From: an uncultured Lachnospiraceae bacterium
GTDB lineage: Bacteria > Bacillota > Clostridia > Lachnospirales > Lachnospiraceae
NCBI GenBank assembly: GCA_947384285.1
Contig: CANDGI010000006.1
Span: 46,649-110,648, forward strand
DNA: 64,000 bases
Direction of reading: 5' to 3'
The notes beneath the pieces are model-generated. The model did not search any database, was not told the origin of the DNA, and saw nothing but the letters and a program-made list of their open reading frames with translations. A program made the translations under genes and the position numbers. This document shows, piece by piece, positions 34,032 through 44,043 of this stretch (the first letter of the stretch is position 1; every line of letters starts with the position of its first letter).

Positions 34032-35414
34032 CTATTCTTCATCCTGGGATTCCTCATCACCAGCGCCGTCCTCGCCCTCTTCTGGCAAACTATCAATAAG
34101 CTCGCTTTCCTCTGAGCTCCCATCACTGGCCTCGCGCATAGATTTTTCACCGTCAAGGTTTTCAATGCCTTCCTCCGGCAGCATCTCGCCGTCACCCGCA
34201 GACTCTCCGCCTTCCTGGTTATACAGCGGAGAAGAATAGTCAATCTCTGAGGCATCAGTCACTGTAGTTACACCTTCATACAGCCCTTCCATAGGAAATG
34301 CAATCGCGTCTTTCTCTGTGAGCCCTGATGTAATTTCATAAGCCCCCAGCTCTTCATCATATTCTCCTAATTCCACTCCCCGTTTTTCCAAACGGTTCTT
34401 ATCGTTTGCAGCCCATACATATGCGGATTCTTCCTCCTGCACAATATAGGCCTCGAACAGCCAGATTCCTTCCTTCTGCTCTGTCTGCCCTTCATCCATC
34501 TCAATGAAAATGTGCTGGCCCATCATCAGCCCTTCTGTTGATTCCAAGGTGACATAGAAGGGATACCGCGTGGCCTTCTCTGCACTGCTGCTTGAGTCAT
34601 AGTACATATCATTCTCACTTTTTTCTTCATTCTGGGTATCAATCTTGCTGATTGTCCCAGCCCAGGTCTGTTCCTCATCAATCCTGGAACGGAGAATCAC
34701 CTGCTGTCCCTCGGACAGGAACTGTACATTCGTTTCTGTGACCGTTCCCTTTACCCGGTAATCCCCTACGGCAAGAACCGTCATATAAGCAGCGGACTCT
34801 CCCGTCATGTCCATGCCAGATTCATTGATGGCCTTCACCACTCCTGCAATTTTGCTGGTCACCACTGCCTTCTCCATGGACTCCTGCTTTTTCTGTATTT
34901 CAGCTTTCTTGCTCTCAATGTTGTACTCGCTTTGTTTGATGCTGTTTTGCTTTTCCTGGATATCTGCGGTATACTCAAACTTATCCTCTGCGGGTGCCTG
35001 GTTTCTCTCCTTGGTCAGCTGGCTAATCTGGCTCTGCAGGCTGGTTATCTCATTCTGCATGCCTTCCAGCTCCAGCTGCGCCTGCTGTATCTCCGCTGCC
35101 ACTTCATCCATGTCATACTCAAACAGCGGAGCACCTTCTTCTACCATGTCTCCCTTTTTTACAAAAACTTCTTTTACTTCCCGGTCAGCGTCCTTATTCA
35201 CATCCCAGGTTTCCTGGGCTTCCACAACTCCAGAAAAACGGCTTTGGCTTCCTGAATTAGCAGAAGTCAGCGACTCTACCGTTTCCACATATACTTTATC
35301 TGCACTGTTTCCTGTACCGCCATTCCCTTTCAGGAAATACCATGCTCCTCCCCCTGCCGCTGCAATAACTACTGCAACTGCTGCGACAATAATACCCATC
35401 TTCTTTTTGTTCAT
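34032..35414 (-). CDS. Efflux adaptor (HlyD/RND-type periplasmic adaptor)
   Basis: The 460-residue adaptor has an N-terminal helix (GIIVAAVAVVIAAAGGGAWYF), first lipoyl half (VFVKKGDMVEEGAPLFEYD), a coiled-coil hairpin of about 90 residues (EIQQAQLELEGMQNEITSLQ), a second lipoyl half (VVTSKIAGVVKAINESG) and beta-barrel segments. The C-terminal 60 residues are acidic and Ser/Glu-rich. AGGAGG lies 5 nt upstream of the ATG. It is the first gene of the exporter operon. Confidence 0.9.
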   Translation of the reverse strand: MNKKKMGIIVAAVAVVIAAAGGGAWYFLKGNGGTGNSADKVYVETVESLTSANSGSQSRFSGVVEAQETWDVNKDADREVKEVFVKKGDMVEEGAPLFEYDMDEVAAEIQQAQLELEGMQNEITSLQSQISQLTKERNQAPAEDKFEYTADIQEKQNSIKQSEYNIESKKAEIQKKQESMEKAVVTSKIAGVVKAINESGMDMTGESAAYMTVLAVGDYRVKGTVTETNVQFLSEGQQVILRSRIDEEQTWAGTISKIDTQNEEKSENDMYYDSSSSAEKATRYPFYVTLESTEGLMMGQHIFIEMDEGQTEQKEGIWLFEAYIVQEEESAYVWAANDKNRLEKRGVELGEYDEELGAYEITSGLTEKDAIAFPMEGLYEGVTTVTDASEIDYSSPLYNQEGGESAGDGEMLPEEGIENLDGEKSMREASDGSSEESELIDSLPEEGEDGAGDEESQDEE

Positions 35415-35796
35415 GATCTTCCTCCTGGCATTTATGTATCCTAAAAATTAAAGCTGGTTACCTATCGTTACATATCTTATCACAAAACAGTGACAAATCC
35501 TAATAAATTTTATTAATATTTTCTTAAATAGCCATAAACCCAGCTCTTTGAAAGAAGCAGACAGAAACGTTTATCTAAATATGGCATCAAAAACTGCAGA
35601 AAGATAAATCCAGCTCCTTGAAAGAAGCAGACAGAAACACGCTCCTTCCATTAATCTGTAATTTTAACTTATGGGTTGCAATTTAGCGCAGATTTCTGTA
35701 AACTGGATATATATCCTTTTCACTTTTGAGAAATAGGCTTTTTATCATTTTTCAGGTGAAGGAACAACGATTGTACACTCATCAGGAGGAATAGTA
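35415..35796. other. Intergenic region with a 70-bp-spaced direct repeat
   Basis: CAGCTCTTTGAAAGAAGCAG ACAGAAAC at 35541 recurs at 35611 with one change, a 70-bp period. No gene was seen. It separates the divergent exporter operon and chemoreceptor and must contain both promoters, but no clear consensus was found. Confidence 0.75.
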
Positions 35797-37482
35797 ATGA
35801 AAAAAACCATGAACCAGTCCACATTATCTTTTATTTTAAACGGAATCTCAATTCTTGCCCTTTTATTTCTGCTGTTTTCCCTGTTGTCCTACAGCCGCAT
35901 CAGCAGCAGCCTTGCCAAAGCCAATAAAGACCGGTTTGACCTTACATATAACGCCAACCGCTTTATGAATGGCTCTGCTTACTTAACCAACGAGGTGCGC
36001 GCATTCTCCTCTACAGGCCAGCAGGAGCATTATGACAATTACTGGAACGAGGTGGATAACCTGAAAAACCGCGACAAGGGCGTTGCAGTTATGCAGGAAA
36101 TCGGCATCACCCCGGAAGAACAGAAAATGATCGACGATATGTCAAACCTGTCCAACACGCTGGTTCCTTTGGAGGATGAAGCCATGAAAAATGTCCAGGC
36201 TGGAAAAATGCAGGAAGCGCTGGACTATGTATACGGCCAGGAGTACAATACATCCATCGCCCAGATTAATGCTTTAAAGGAGCAGTTTCTTTCGGATTTA
36301 GATGCAAGAACCCAGGCACAGGTAGAAACGTTAAACCGGAAATCTGATTTAATCCAAAACACTATGATTGCCGCTTTGGCCATTGTGGCAGTCATGCAGC
36401 TTCTTAGCATGGTTATTACCAAACGCAGGGTTCTGCGGCCTGTCATTGCTGTCCGGGATCAGATGCACGAAATATCACAGGGAAATCTCTCCGCCGCATT
36501 TTCCCTGCAGTCCAGCACTTCTGAAATCGGAATGCTGGTAGAATCTATCCATGAAACAAAGCGGGAATTAAAAAAATACATCCATGACATTGATTCTAAA
36601 TTATCCGAGATGGCACAGGGAAATATGGATCTTATGATTGGAGACGATTACCGCGGGGAATTCCTGCCCATCCGGGATGCAATGCGCCAGATTTTGGATT
36701 CCTTGAACAATGCATTATCCCGCATCAACCTGACTGCAGAACAGGTTTCCGAGGAAGCCAAGCGGATGGCGTCTGACGCCCAGGTCCTTTCCAGCGGCGC
36801 CGTAGCCCAGGCCTCTGCCGTCCAGGAGCTTTCTGCCAGCATCCAGGAGCTTTCCACCCAGGTAGACCGGACCTCCACCGATGCAGACAACGCCCAGAAA
36901 TGCTCTACCGATGCCGCCACGCTTCTTCTTGCCAGCAATGATAAAATGGGCGAATTGATGGCTGCTATGGAAGATATCTCCAATGCTTCCCAGGAAATCG
37001 GCGGAATCATCAAAACCATTGAGGATATTTCCTTCCAGACAAACATCCTGGCGCTGAATGCCGCAGTGGAAGCTGCACGGGCAGGGGAAGCCGGAAAAGG
37101 ATTTGCAGTTGTAGCCGAAGAGGTGCAGGTTCTTGCTAACAAGAGCTCTGCTTCTGCAAAGGATATTACGGAGCTGATTGAAAATTCCATCCGAATGATC
37201 CAGCAGGGCACCTCATTGACGGCGGAAACCACCAGTGCCCTTGGCGATGTGGTGGTAGGCGCAAAACAAGCAACCGACTTAATTGAACATATCGCCGGCT
37301 CTGCAATGCAGCAATCCCAGGCATTGCACCAGCTGACTGCAGGCATGGAGCAGATTGCCGGAGTAGTGCAGACCAATGCCAACACCGCAGAAAAATCTGC
37401 CTTTTCCGCCAAAGAGCTGCAAACTCAGTCCGAAGCATTAAAGGTCTCTGTCCAGAGATTCCGGCTTCGCAGGCGCAGATAA
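35797..37482 (+). CDS. Methyl-accepting chemotaxis protein
   Basis: The 561-residue receptor has a first membrane helix at about 12-33, a helical four-helix-bundle-like sensor of about 155 residues, a second helix ([19 protein letters not shown]), a HAMP domain ([20 protein letters not shown]) and a signalling coiled coil with the invariant tip [20 protein letters not shown] then [15 protein letters not shown]. The helical sensor differs from the Cache fragment at 13435, so they are different receptors. AGGAGG precedes the ATG. Ligand unknown. Confidence 0.95.
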   Translation: MKKTMNQSTLSFILNGISILALLFLLFSLLSYSRISSSLAKANKDRFDLTYNANRFMNGSAYLTNEVRAFSSTGQQEHYDNYWNEVDNLKNRDKGVAVMQEIGITPEEQKMIDDMSNLSNTLVPLEDEAMKNVQAGKMQEALDYVYGQEYNTSIAQINALKEQFLSDLDARTQAQVETLNRKSDLIQNTMIAALAIVAVMQLLSMVITKRRVLRPVIAVRDQMHEISQGNLSAAFSLQSSTSEIGMLVESIHETKRELKKYIHDIDSKLSEMAQGNMDLMIGDDYRGEFLPIRDAMRQILDSLNNALSRINLTAEQVSEEAKRMASDAQVLSSGAVAQASAVQELSASIQELSTQVDRTSTDADNAQKCSTDAATLLLASNDKMGELMAAMEDISNASQEIGGIIKTIEDISFQTNILALNAAVEAARAGEAGKGFAVVAEEVQVLANKSSASAKDITELIENSIRMIQQGTSLTAETTSALGDVVVGAKQATDLIEHIAGSAMQQSQALHQLTAGMEQIAGVVQTNANTAEKSAFSAKELQTQSEALKVSVQRFRLRRRR

Positions 37483-37563
37483 CAAAAATAAAAACAAGGG
37501 ACTGGCCGACAATTCTTCTATATGAAATGAAATGCAATGCTTATTATTCTAATAAAAACATAA

Positions 37564-37594
37564 AATCCCACAAAGTTACAGGCTTTGTGGGATT
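37564..37594. terminator. Terminator between convergent chemoreceptor and glyA
   Basis: AATCCCACAAAG and CTTTGTGGGATT form a perfect 12-bp stem with a 7-nt loop. The T-rich side (TTATGTTTTTATT) is on the minus strand, favouring glyA, though it can serve both genes. Confidence 0.8.
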
Positions 37595-37658
37595 GTTGCA
37601 GAATAATATTTCTGTTAGGATAAGGCTTATTATCTGGGTTTTAGAATAATAAGCCTGC

Positions 37659-37697
37659 CTTGGCCTCCATATTCCAATCATGAAACGTTCGTTGTAA
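37659..37697. repeat. Dispersed 40-bp intergenic repeat, copy 2
   Basis: CTTGGCCTCCATATTCCAAT then CATGAAACGTTCGTTGTAA; part of the family at 30312, 51595 and 62690. Confidence 0.6.
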
Positions 37698-37722
37698 TGC
37701 CAAACCTTATCTGATATAGAAC

Positions 37723-38961
37723 TTAGGAAAGAGGATATTTATCGGTAAGCTCTTTCACCATCCCCCGCACTTCCTCAGAAGCCGCCTCTCCTTCTTTAAT
37801 CATCTTAGCGATGCACTCTGCCACCTTATCCATATCTTCCTCGGTAAACCCTCTGGAAGTGATGGCTGGAGTTCCCAAACGGATGCCGCTGGTCACAAAT
37901 GGAGATTTGGGGTCATTGGGAATGGTATTCTTGTTGCTGGTGATGTTCACAGAATCCAGCAATTTTTCCACTGCTTTCCCGGTCAAATCAAAAGGCGTCA
38001 AATCCACCAGCATCAGGTGGTTGTCCGTTCCTCCGGAAACCAGCTTGATTCCTCTGTCCATCAGGCCTTTTGCCAAAGCCTGGGCATTTTTCACAATATT
38101 CTGCTGGTATTCCTTAAAGCTGTCCTCCAAAGCTTCTTGGAAGCACACTGCCTTTGCGGCAATCACATGCATCAGCGGCCCGCCCTGGGTTCCTGGGAAA
38201 ATAGCCTTGTTGAAATTGAACTTCTCCGCCATTTCCTGGTTTGCCAGAATCATGCCTCCTCTGGGCCCCCGCAATGTTTTATGGGTTGTGGTGGTTACCA
38301 CATGGGCATAGGGGATGGGGCTTGGATGAAGCCCCGCTGCCACAAGGCCTGCAATATGCGCCATATCCACCATTAAATATGCGCCTGCCTCATCTGCAAT
38401 TTCACGGAAACGCTTAAAATCAATGGTTCTTGCATAAGCGCTTGCCCCTGCAATGATTAATTTCGGCTTGCATTCCAGCGCAATTTCCTGGACTTTATCA
38501 TAATCAATGAACCCTTCATCATTGACGCCATAGGGCACAATGTTAAAATATGTGCCGGAAAAATTCACAGGGCTGCCATGGGTCAGATGTCCGCCATGGT
38601 CTAAATTCATTCCCATCACGGTATCTCCTGGCTCTAACATGGCAAACTGTACTGCCATATTGGCCTGTGCGCCGGAATGGGGCTGTACATTGGCATAATC
38701 ACAGCCAAATAACTCCTTCGCCCGTTGGATGGCAAGATTTTCTACCACGTCCACGCATTCACAGCCTCCATAGTACCGTTTTCCCGGATATCCTTCCGCA
38801 TATTTGTTGGTCATAGGGCTTCCCATAGCTGCCATAACTGCCTTGCTCACCCAGTTTTCTGAGGCAATCAATTCAATATGGCTGTTCTGCCTCTCCATCT
38901 CGTCTGTAATCGCCTGGGCAACCTGCGGGTCTGCTTTTTTCACTTCATCAAATGAGTACAT
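37723..38961 (-). CDS. glyA: Serine hydroxymethyltransferase
   Basis: The 412-residue PLP enzyme interconverts serine and glycine with folate one-carbon transfer. It has [14 protein letters not shown], the [13 protein letters not shown] substrate-site stretch, [11 protein letters not shown], and the PLP Lys in [17 protein letters not shown]. Length is normal. The ATG at 38961 has AAAGGA upstream; the open frame extends 43 codons further without conservation. Confidence 0.96.
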   Translation of the reverse strand: MYSFDEVKKADPQVAQAITDEMERQNSHIELIASENWVSKAVMAAMGSPMTNKYAEGYPGKRYYGGCECVDVVENLAIQRAKELFGCDYANVQPHSGAQANMAVQFAMLEPGDTVMGMNLDHGGHLTHGSPVNFSGTYFNIVPYGVNDEGFIDYDKVQEIALECKPKLIIAGASAYARTIDFKRFREIADEAGAYLMVDMAHIAGLVAAGLHPSPIPYAHVVTTTTHKTLRGPRGGMILANQEMAEKFNFNKAIFPGTQGGPLMHVIAAKAVCFQEALEDSFKEYQQNIVKNAQALAKGLMDRGIKLVSGGTDNHLMLVDLTPFDLTGKAVEKLLDSVNITSNKNTIPNDPKSPFVTSGIRLGTPAITSRGFTEEDMDKVAECIAKMIKEGEAASEEVRGMVKELTDKYPLS

Positions 38962-39011
38962 AGGTTCTTTTCCTTTCTCTTGTGATATGTATGCTGTTTC
39001 ATAATATTCTT

Positions 39012-39293
39012 TTACTTTTGAAATGTCAATAGCCAAAGGGCTGCAGCCTGAACCATCAGAATCAACGGTATCCCTGCCGCAAAATACCAATGCCTGGTTT
39101 TATGGCGGAACGTATACATGCCTGCCCAGACTCCCAGGCTTCCTCCGAACACAGCAGCCGCAAAGAGGGTTTTTTCCGGAATCCGCCATTTTTTATGCTT
39201 TGCTTTCCATTTATCCAGCCCCATCAGGAAAAATCCCGCCAGGTTTGCCGCTGCCAGATAAAGAAACATTCCATATTCTGCTTGTATCACCAT
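39012..39293 (-). CDS. DUF1294 membrane protein
   Basis: The 93-residue protein has three to four membrane helices and the motif [16 protein letters not shown] then [10 protein letters not shown]-like [20 protein letters not shown], characteristic of small DUF1294 proteins. Function unknown. It lies between popT-hisC and glyA on the same strand. Confidence 0.85.
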   Translation of the reverse strand: MVIQAEYGMFLYLAAANLAGFFLMGLDKWKAKHKKWRIPEKTLFAAAVFGGSLGVWAGMYTFRHKTRHWYFAAGIPLILMVQAAALWLLTFQK

Positions 39294-39373
39294 CTATCAC
39301 CTGCTCTTATTCCTCTCCCGGCTTTCGGGCAATCATTTTCTTCTACCGCCCCAGCAGAGAACTGTTTATCTGC

Positions 39374-40222
39374 TTACTCCTCACCCAGCTTTAAGGCGAT
39401 CACTACCCCTGCCGCTAGTGAAACAATTCCAGTCAAAACGGTCACCAGGTTGATGGCTCCAAAGCTGTTCATCAGCAAAATAGCAATGGGAGAAGCCACA
39501 ATCAAGCCGATAATCGCCCAATAAGCGTGCTCTGGGAATTTTTCAAATATAATTTCTATTACCTTCGCAATGGCAAATATGCCAATCACCACGCCGATTC
39601 CAAAGGGCACAAGCACCAGGCATCCATCTAAAATCCCCTCAATGTTGAAATCCAGCAGGTGATCAATAAAGCCGTTAATCTGGCTTAAAATGGGATTGTA
39701 ATACCCAATCAGCATCAGCATCATGGAGCCGCTGACGCCGGGAATTACCATGGTAGCGGAAGCCAGCACTCCAACCCCGAACAGCTTTACCACATTCAGA
39801 AGGCCAAAGCTTAAATCCGCAGCCTTCCCTTCCTGCTCTCCCAAAACTGCCATTCCTGCCACCAGGGCAAAAAACAACAGAAAGGCCAGAATATGCCCAA
39901 GCCGTATGCTTTTGCCTTTTACTTTCCGGGTAATTGCCGGAAGACCGCCTACAATCAGGCCGATAAACAAAAGATTTGTCTGAAATGGAATTTTTTCAAA
40001 CATCATTTCAATAATCCGCGCCAAGGCAACAATGCCCAGGGCTGCCCCAATCACAATGGGAATCAATACTTGCATGCTTTTCTTAAATTCCGAAAAAAGA
40101 TGAGTAGCCGCATGAATCATCTTATCGTAAATACCCATGGAAACTGCCATGGTGCCGCCGCTGACGCCGGGGATAATGTTGGCTACCCCGATGACAACGC
40201 CCTTCAAAATCATTCGAATCAT
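39374..40222 (-). CDS. popT: DUF368 polytopic protein, PopT-type undecaprenyl phosphate translocase
   Basis: The 282-residue protein has about eight helices and two copies of the family motif, NIIPGVSGGTMA at the N-terminus and MVIPGVSGSMMLM in the middle, marking an inverted repeat. DUF368 proteins were shown to recycle undecaprenyl phosphate across the membrane for wall synthesis. Its start overlaps the hisC stop by four bases (ATGA), so it is coupled to an amino acid gene, an unexpected pairing. Confidence 0.85.
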   Translation of the reverse strand: MIRMILKGVVIGVANIIPGVSGGTMAVSMGIYDKMIHAATHLFSEFKKSMQVLIPIVIGAALGIVALARIIEMMFEKIPFQTNLLFIGLIVGGLPAITRKVKGKSIRLGHILAFLLFFALVAGMAVLGEQEGKAADLSFGLLNVVKLFGVGVLASATMVIPGVSGSMMLMLIGYYNPILSQINGFIDHLLDFNIEGILDGCLVLVPFGIGVVIGIFAIAKVIEIIFEKFPEHAYWAIIGLIVASPIAILLMNSFGAINLVTVLTGIVSLAAGVVIALKLGEE

Positions 40223-41283
40223 AAACTCTCTCCTAAATAGTGTTCCAGAAAACGTATCAGCTCATCCATCTGAGCATCTGTGCCAATGGAAATCCGAAGA
40301 TAATTATCAATTCTCGGCTTATGGAAATAGCGCACATAAATATCCGCTTGTTTCAACGCCTCAAACAGCTTTCCTGCCGGACACTTGGGATGGGTGGCAA
40401 AAATAAAATTGCTTTTTGAATCCGGGAAAGAAAATCCCAGCCTATGCAATTCCTTTTTGGTTCGCTCTCTGGTATTGATTATTTTCTGCAAGGTCTCCTT
40501 AAAATATGTATCATCCCCAACGGCCGCTGTTCCCGCTGCCAAAGCCGCGGCACTCATGGTATAAGAATTGAACGAATATTTGGCATCATTTAAATATTTT
40601 ATCAATTTCTCATTTCCAATGGCATAGCCAATCCGCATGCCTGCCAGGCTCCTGGATTTGGAAAAGGTCTGGACCACCAAAAGATTTTCATACTTCGGGA
40701 GTAATAATAACGCAGAATCCCCTCCAAAGTCAATATATGCTTCATCAATTATTACAATTACTTCTGGATTTGCTGCAATGATTTTTTCCAGCTCCTCCAG
40801 GCTTTTCTCCAAACCTGTGGGGGCATTGGGGTTGGGAAGGACAATGCCCCCGCATTCCCTGAGATAGTCCCCTGTCCGAATCTGAAATTCCTCATCCAGC
40901 GGCGGGCATTCGTAGGGAATCCGAAACAGATCCGCCCACACATCGTAAAAGGAATAGGTAATGTCCGGGAACAGAATGGGCTTTTTGCTGTTAAAAAAGG
41001 CCAGAAAGCTCATTGCAAGCACATCATCGGAGCCTACGCCTGCAAATACCTGCTGGCTGGATACTTTGTAATAGTCTGCCAGGGCTTGGACCAATGCTTC
41101 TGCCCCAGGGTCCGGGTATCTGCGCAGGCTGTCAGGGGTTAGCTCCTGCAAGGCTTTTGTGACTGCAGGGGAGGGGGGATAGGGGTTTTCGTTGGTGTTT
41201 AGCTTTATCATATTGGGGCGGCTGGGCTGCTCCCCTGGGGTGTAGGGGATTACCTTACGTATATTTTTTTCCCATGCTGGCAT
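40219..41283 (-). CDS. hisC: Histidinol-phosphate aminotransferase
   Basis: The 354-residue class I/II aminotransferase has KLNTNENPYPPSP, RYPDPGAEALV, GVGSDD, PNPNAPTG and the PLP Lys in VQTFSKSRSLAGMRIGYAIG, plus NFIFA near the C-terminus. The pattern is that of HisC. No other his genes are adjacent. It could also act on other phosphorylated or aromatic substrates. It is followed by popT with a four-base overlap. A MITE-like element lies just upstream. Confidence 0.88.
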   Translation of the reverse strand: MPAWEKNIRKVIPYTPGEQPSRPNMIKLNTNENPYPPSPAVTKALQELTPDSLRRYPDPGAEALVQALADYYKVSSQQVFAGVGSDDVLAMSFLAFFNSKKPILFPDITYSFYDVWADLFRIPYECPPLDEEFQIRTGDYLRECGGIVLPNPNAPTGLEKSLEELEKIIAANPEVIVIIDEAYIDFGGDSALLLLPKYENLLVVQTFSKSRSLAGMRIGYAIGNEKLIKYLNDAKYSFNSYTMSAAALAAGTAAVGDDTYFKETLQKIINTRERTKKELHRLGFSFPDSKSNFIFATHPKCPAGKLFEALKQADIYVRYFHKPRIDNYLRISIGTDAQMDELIRFLEHYLGESL

Positions 41284-41344
41284 GTGGTTACCTCCTGTAT
41301 AATTTTTCCGGGATATCCGGGTTTTTTGCTAGAACGTTTTTTGC

Positions 41345-41550
41345 CTTTGGATGCGGACGGAAATACCTGGCTGCCCTTTCGCACACAAACTGGGCAACGT
41401 TCCAGCGGACTAACTGCTGACTCCGGCTAAGGAAGCCAGGAAAGCCTTCCTTCTTAAGTCTACGTAAGCAGTGGATTTCGCCTTCACTAAGGACGCCCAC
41501 GAACTATCTGCTTAGCGAAAGGGCAATCTGGTATTTCCTGTGTGTCAAAG
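41345..41550. mobile_element. MITE-like element, full copy B
   Basis: This roughly 206-bp element has terminal inverted repeats: GGATGCGGACGGAAATACCT.. CCCTTTCGC at the left and GCGAAAGGG..GGTATTTCCTG then TGTGTCAAAG at the right. The interior contains GGCTAAGGAAGCCAGGAAAG and AAGTCTACGTAAGCAGTGG. There is no transposase. The right end abuts the stop codon of the aminotransferase gene at 41551. Confidence 0.8.
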
Positions 41551-42744
41551 TCATAAATGGTTCCTATACTCTTCTGCTAATTTTTCAAAGGCGGGCAGGG
41601 AGCGCTTAAGCATTTCATACGAAACGCAATAGGCAAGCCGCACGTAGCCTGGGCAGGAAAAGGAACTTCCTCCTACCAGAAGGATGTGGTGTTTTTTTGC
41701 TGCCATTACAAAGTTCTTTTCATCTGGTTCTGGGGACTTTAGAAACAGGTAGAAGGCTCCCTGAGGTTTTACGCAGGTGAAGCCTAATTCTGTTAATCTG
41801 CCGTAAATCAGCTGGCGGTTCCGGTCATAGTATGCTACGTCTGTCCTGGCGTCCATGGATGAAATCAAGGCTTTCTGCATCAGGGAGGGGGCATTGACGA
41901 ACCCCAGAATCCGGTTTGCTACCGAAAGCCCCTGGATGGCCTGGCCGCAGTCTGCCATCCGGGGGCAGGCTGCAATATAGCCGATGCGCTCTCCTGGGAT
42001 GGACAGGGATTTGCTGAAAGAATAGGTTACAAAGGTATTGGCATAGTATTTTGTCAGGAAAGGGACTTGATTTTTGTCATAGACAAGTTCCCGGTAGGGC
42101 TCATCGGACACCATATAGATTTCATGCTGATATTCCTGCTGCTTTTTTTCCAAAATAGCTGCAATTTTCTGGATTGTCTCTTCCGTATAAATGACCCCGG
42201 TGGGGTTTACCGGATTATTGATAATCAAGGCCTTTGTTTTTTCTGTAATTTTATTTTCCAAGTCGGACAAATCCGGTTGGAAGGAGGGGATATCCGGCTT
42301 TACTTCCCGCAAAATGCCTTGGTGGTTTGCCACGTAGCCCCGGTATTCCCCGAAATAGGGCGCAAAAGCTAATACCTCGTCTCCTGGATCTAAAATGGTC
42401 TTAAACACCACGTTCAAAGCCCCGGCTGCGCCTACGGTCATCACAATATGAGTATATGCAAAATCCGTCCCGAACCGCTGGTTTAAATTGTCCGCCACCG
42501 CCTGCCTGGTTTCGGGATACCCTGCATTATCCATATATCCGTGGAGCTCTAAGGAGTTTTCCTTCTGCACTGCTTCTATAATTGCCTGGTTATAGCTTGC
42601 TGGAACCGGAGTCATGGGATTTCCAAGGCTGAAATCATAGACATTCTCTGCGCCTGCCTGTTTTGCCATCTCTTTTCCTTCCAGAAACATGGCGCGGATG
42701 GCAGAGCTTCCCGCTATTTCCTGCTGCATTTGTTTTGAAATCAT
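41551..42744 (-). CDS. PLP-dependent aminotransferase, aspartate aminotransferase family
   Basis: The 397-residue class I aminotransferase has FSLGNPMTPVPASYNQA, GAAGALN, NNPVNPTGVIY, and the PLP Lys in TYSFSKSLSIPGERIGYIA, with the substrate Arg in PGYVRLAYCVS. It fits the AspC/PatA-like Ib group. Amino acid substrate is not clear from sequence. AGGAGG precedes the ATG. Confidence 0.88.
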   Translation of the reverse strand: MISKQMQQEIAGSSAIRAMFLEGKEMAKQAGAENVYDFSLGNPMTPVPASYNQAIIEAVQKENSLELHGYMDNAGYPETRQAVADNLNQRFGTDFAYTHIVMTVGAAGALNVVFKTILDPGDEVLAFAPYFGEYRGYVANHQGILREVKPDIPSFQPDLSDLENKITEKTKALIINNPVNPTGVIYTEETIQKIAAILEKKQQEYQHEIYMVSDEPYRELVYDKNQVPFLTKYYANTFVTYSFSKSLSIPGERIGYIAACPRMADCGQAIQGLSVANRILGFVNAPSLMQKALISSMDARTDVAYYDRNRQLIYGRLTELGFTCVKPQGAFYLFLKSPEPDEKNFVMAAKKHHILLVGGSSFSCPGYVRLAYCVSYEMLKRSLPAFEKLAEEYRNHL

Positions 42745-42828
42745 AACATTGTCCTCCTGTATACGTTCTGCATTATATCAGAAAAGCCGGATGTGTTCAA
42801 ATCTTTTTGAACCATCCAGCTTTCTATT

Positions 42829-43953
42829 TTACATCTTTTTTATCACATCCAGTGCCGGCAGGGGCCTTCCCTCATAATCAAACAGCGCCTGATTGGCCCA
42901 CTTATTGCCGCAAGGGCCTGCATCTTTCATATATTTCAGGGAAGCCTCCGCAGCCCATCCGCTTCCCGGCGTGGGAATCCATGCTGGCTCCCAGTAGAAG
43001 AAGCCTTTTCCCAAGCCTTTTGGCACGCGGCGGATGCGCTCGATAAAGTCCTTCATAAAATCCGCCTGTCCCTGCTTCGTCACAGGATAATCCATCTTTT
43101 TCATGTTTTTTTGCCGGACCGCCATTCCGATACGCTTAGAAGGCTCCAGCTTCTCATAGGAAGCATAATCCTCCGTCGTGTATCCCATAGACGCCTCGGC
43201 CACCAGCAATTCTTTGCCGTAACGCAGCGCAATATCATTCATATTATATTCCAAATCCTCCAAAGAACCGTGCAGGAAGGGATCATAGGACAGTCCCATC
43301 ACTTCAAAATCGTCTCCGTCGCTGGCAAAATAATTGTCGAACCACTCCTGGTACAGCCTGGCATTCCCACCGTTCCCCAAGTGGATCATAACCGGAATAT
43401 CCGGCAGGGTATCCCGCACCCCATGTATCCCAGCGTTGACAAGCTGTGCAATACTCTCAAAATCCGGCCGCTTTCCATCCGGCCACAAAAGCCCGTTGGA
43501 GAGCCCGTTGCCCACCTGCACCATATCTGGAAATATTCCTTCCCTCTGGAACTCCCGAAGCACCGCCACGGTAAAATCATACACGGCAGATTCCAGACGC
43601 TTTCCCGTATAATCATACCACGCCTTGGGTTTCATCTGTCTGCCTGGATCTGCCCAGAAATCGCTGTAATGCAGGTTCAAAAGCACATCCAGCCCCCGCT
43701 CTTTTGCCCGCTTTGCCAGCTCCAAGGTTGTCTCCAGATCATTTGTCCCTGCCCCATAAGGCTCCCCATCCTTGGAATAAGGATGGTTCCAGAGACGAAG
43801 CCGCAGGGCATTGACGCCATACTCCTGCAGGATTGCCAGCAGATTCCTTTCATCTCCATCCTCATCGTAAAATTTTGCTCCTAGTCCCTCCAGCTCCAGC
43901 AAAGAGGATACATCCATCCCTTTGATAAACTTCTTTTCTGAAATAGCTCCCAT
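42829..43953 (-). CDS. GH53 (endo-beta-1,4-galactanase family) protein with altered acid/base residue
   Basis: The 374-residue (beta/alpha)8 protein has the GH53 landmarks NALRLRLWNHPY, LLNLHYSDFWADPG, QVGNGLSNGLLWPDG, GLSYDPFLHGSL and VAEASMGYT. The family acid/base Glu in (Q)VGNE is Gly150 here (GGG codon at 43504-43506), while the nucleophile Glu253 is kept. There is no signal peptide, so it is cytoplasmic, unlike typical galactanases. It may be inactive, a carbohydrate-binding relic, or may use a different mechanism. No transporter or other galactan genes are adjacent. Confidence 0.85.
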   Translation of the reverse strand: MGAISEKKFIKGMDVSSLLELEGLGAKFYDEDGDERNLLAILQEYGVNALRLRLWNHPYSKDGEPYGAGTNDLETTLELAKRAKERGLDVLLNLHYSDFWADPGRQMKPKAWYDYTGKRLESAVYDFTVAVLREFQREGIFPDMVQVGNGLSNGLLWPDGKRPDFESIAQLVNAGIHGVRDTLPDIPVMIHLGNGGNARLYQEWFDNYFASDGDDFEVMGLSYDPFLHGSLEDLEYNMNDIALRYGKELLVAEASMGYTTEDYASYEKLEPSKRIGMAVRQKNMKKMDYPVTKQGQADFMKDFIERIRRVPKGLGKGFFYWEPAWIPTPGSGWAAEASLKYMKDAGPCGNKWANQALFDYEGRPLPALDVIKKM

Positions 43954-44043
43954 AAAATTTTTCCTCTTATTTTATAATACTCGTTGTAACCTGCATCCAG
44001 CCGCTTACAACTGTGAATCCAGACTTGCGGCCCTATCATTCCT

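Noticed and set aside
36648-37412. 254-codon minus-strand frame
   Set aside because: Antisense to the signalling domain of the chemoreceptor; Ala/Ser-rich shadow.
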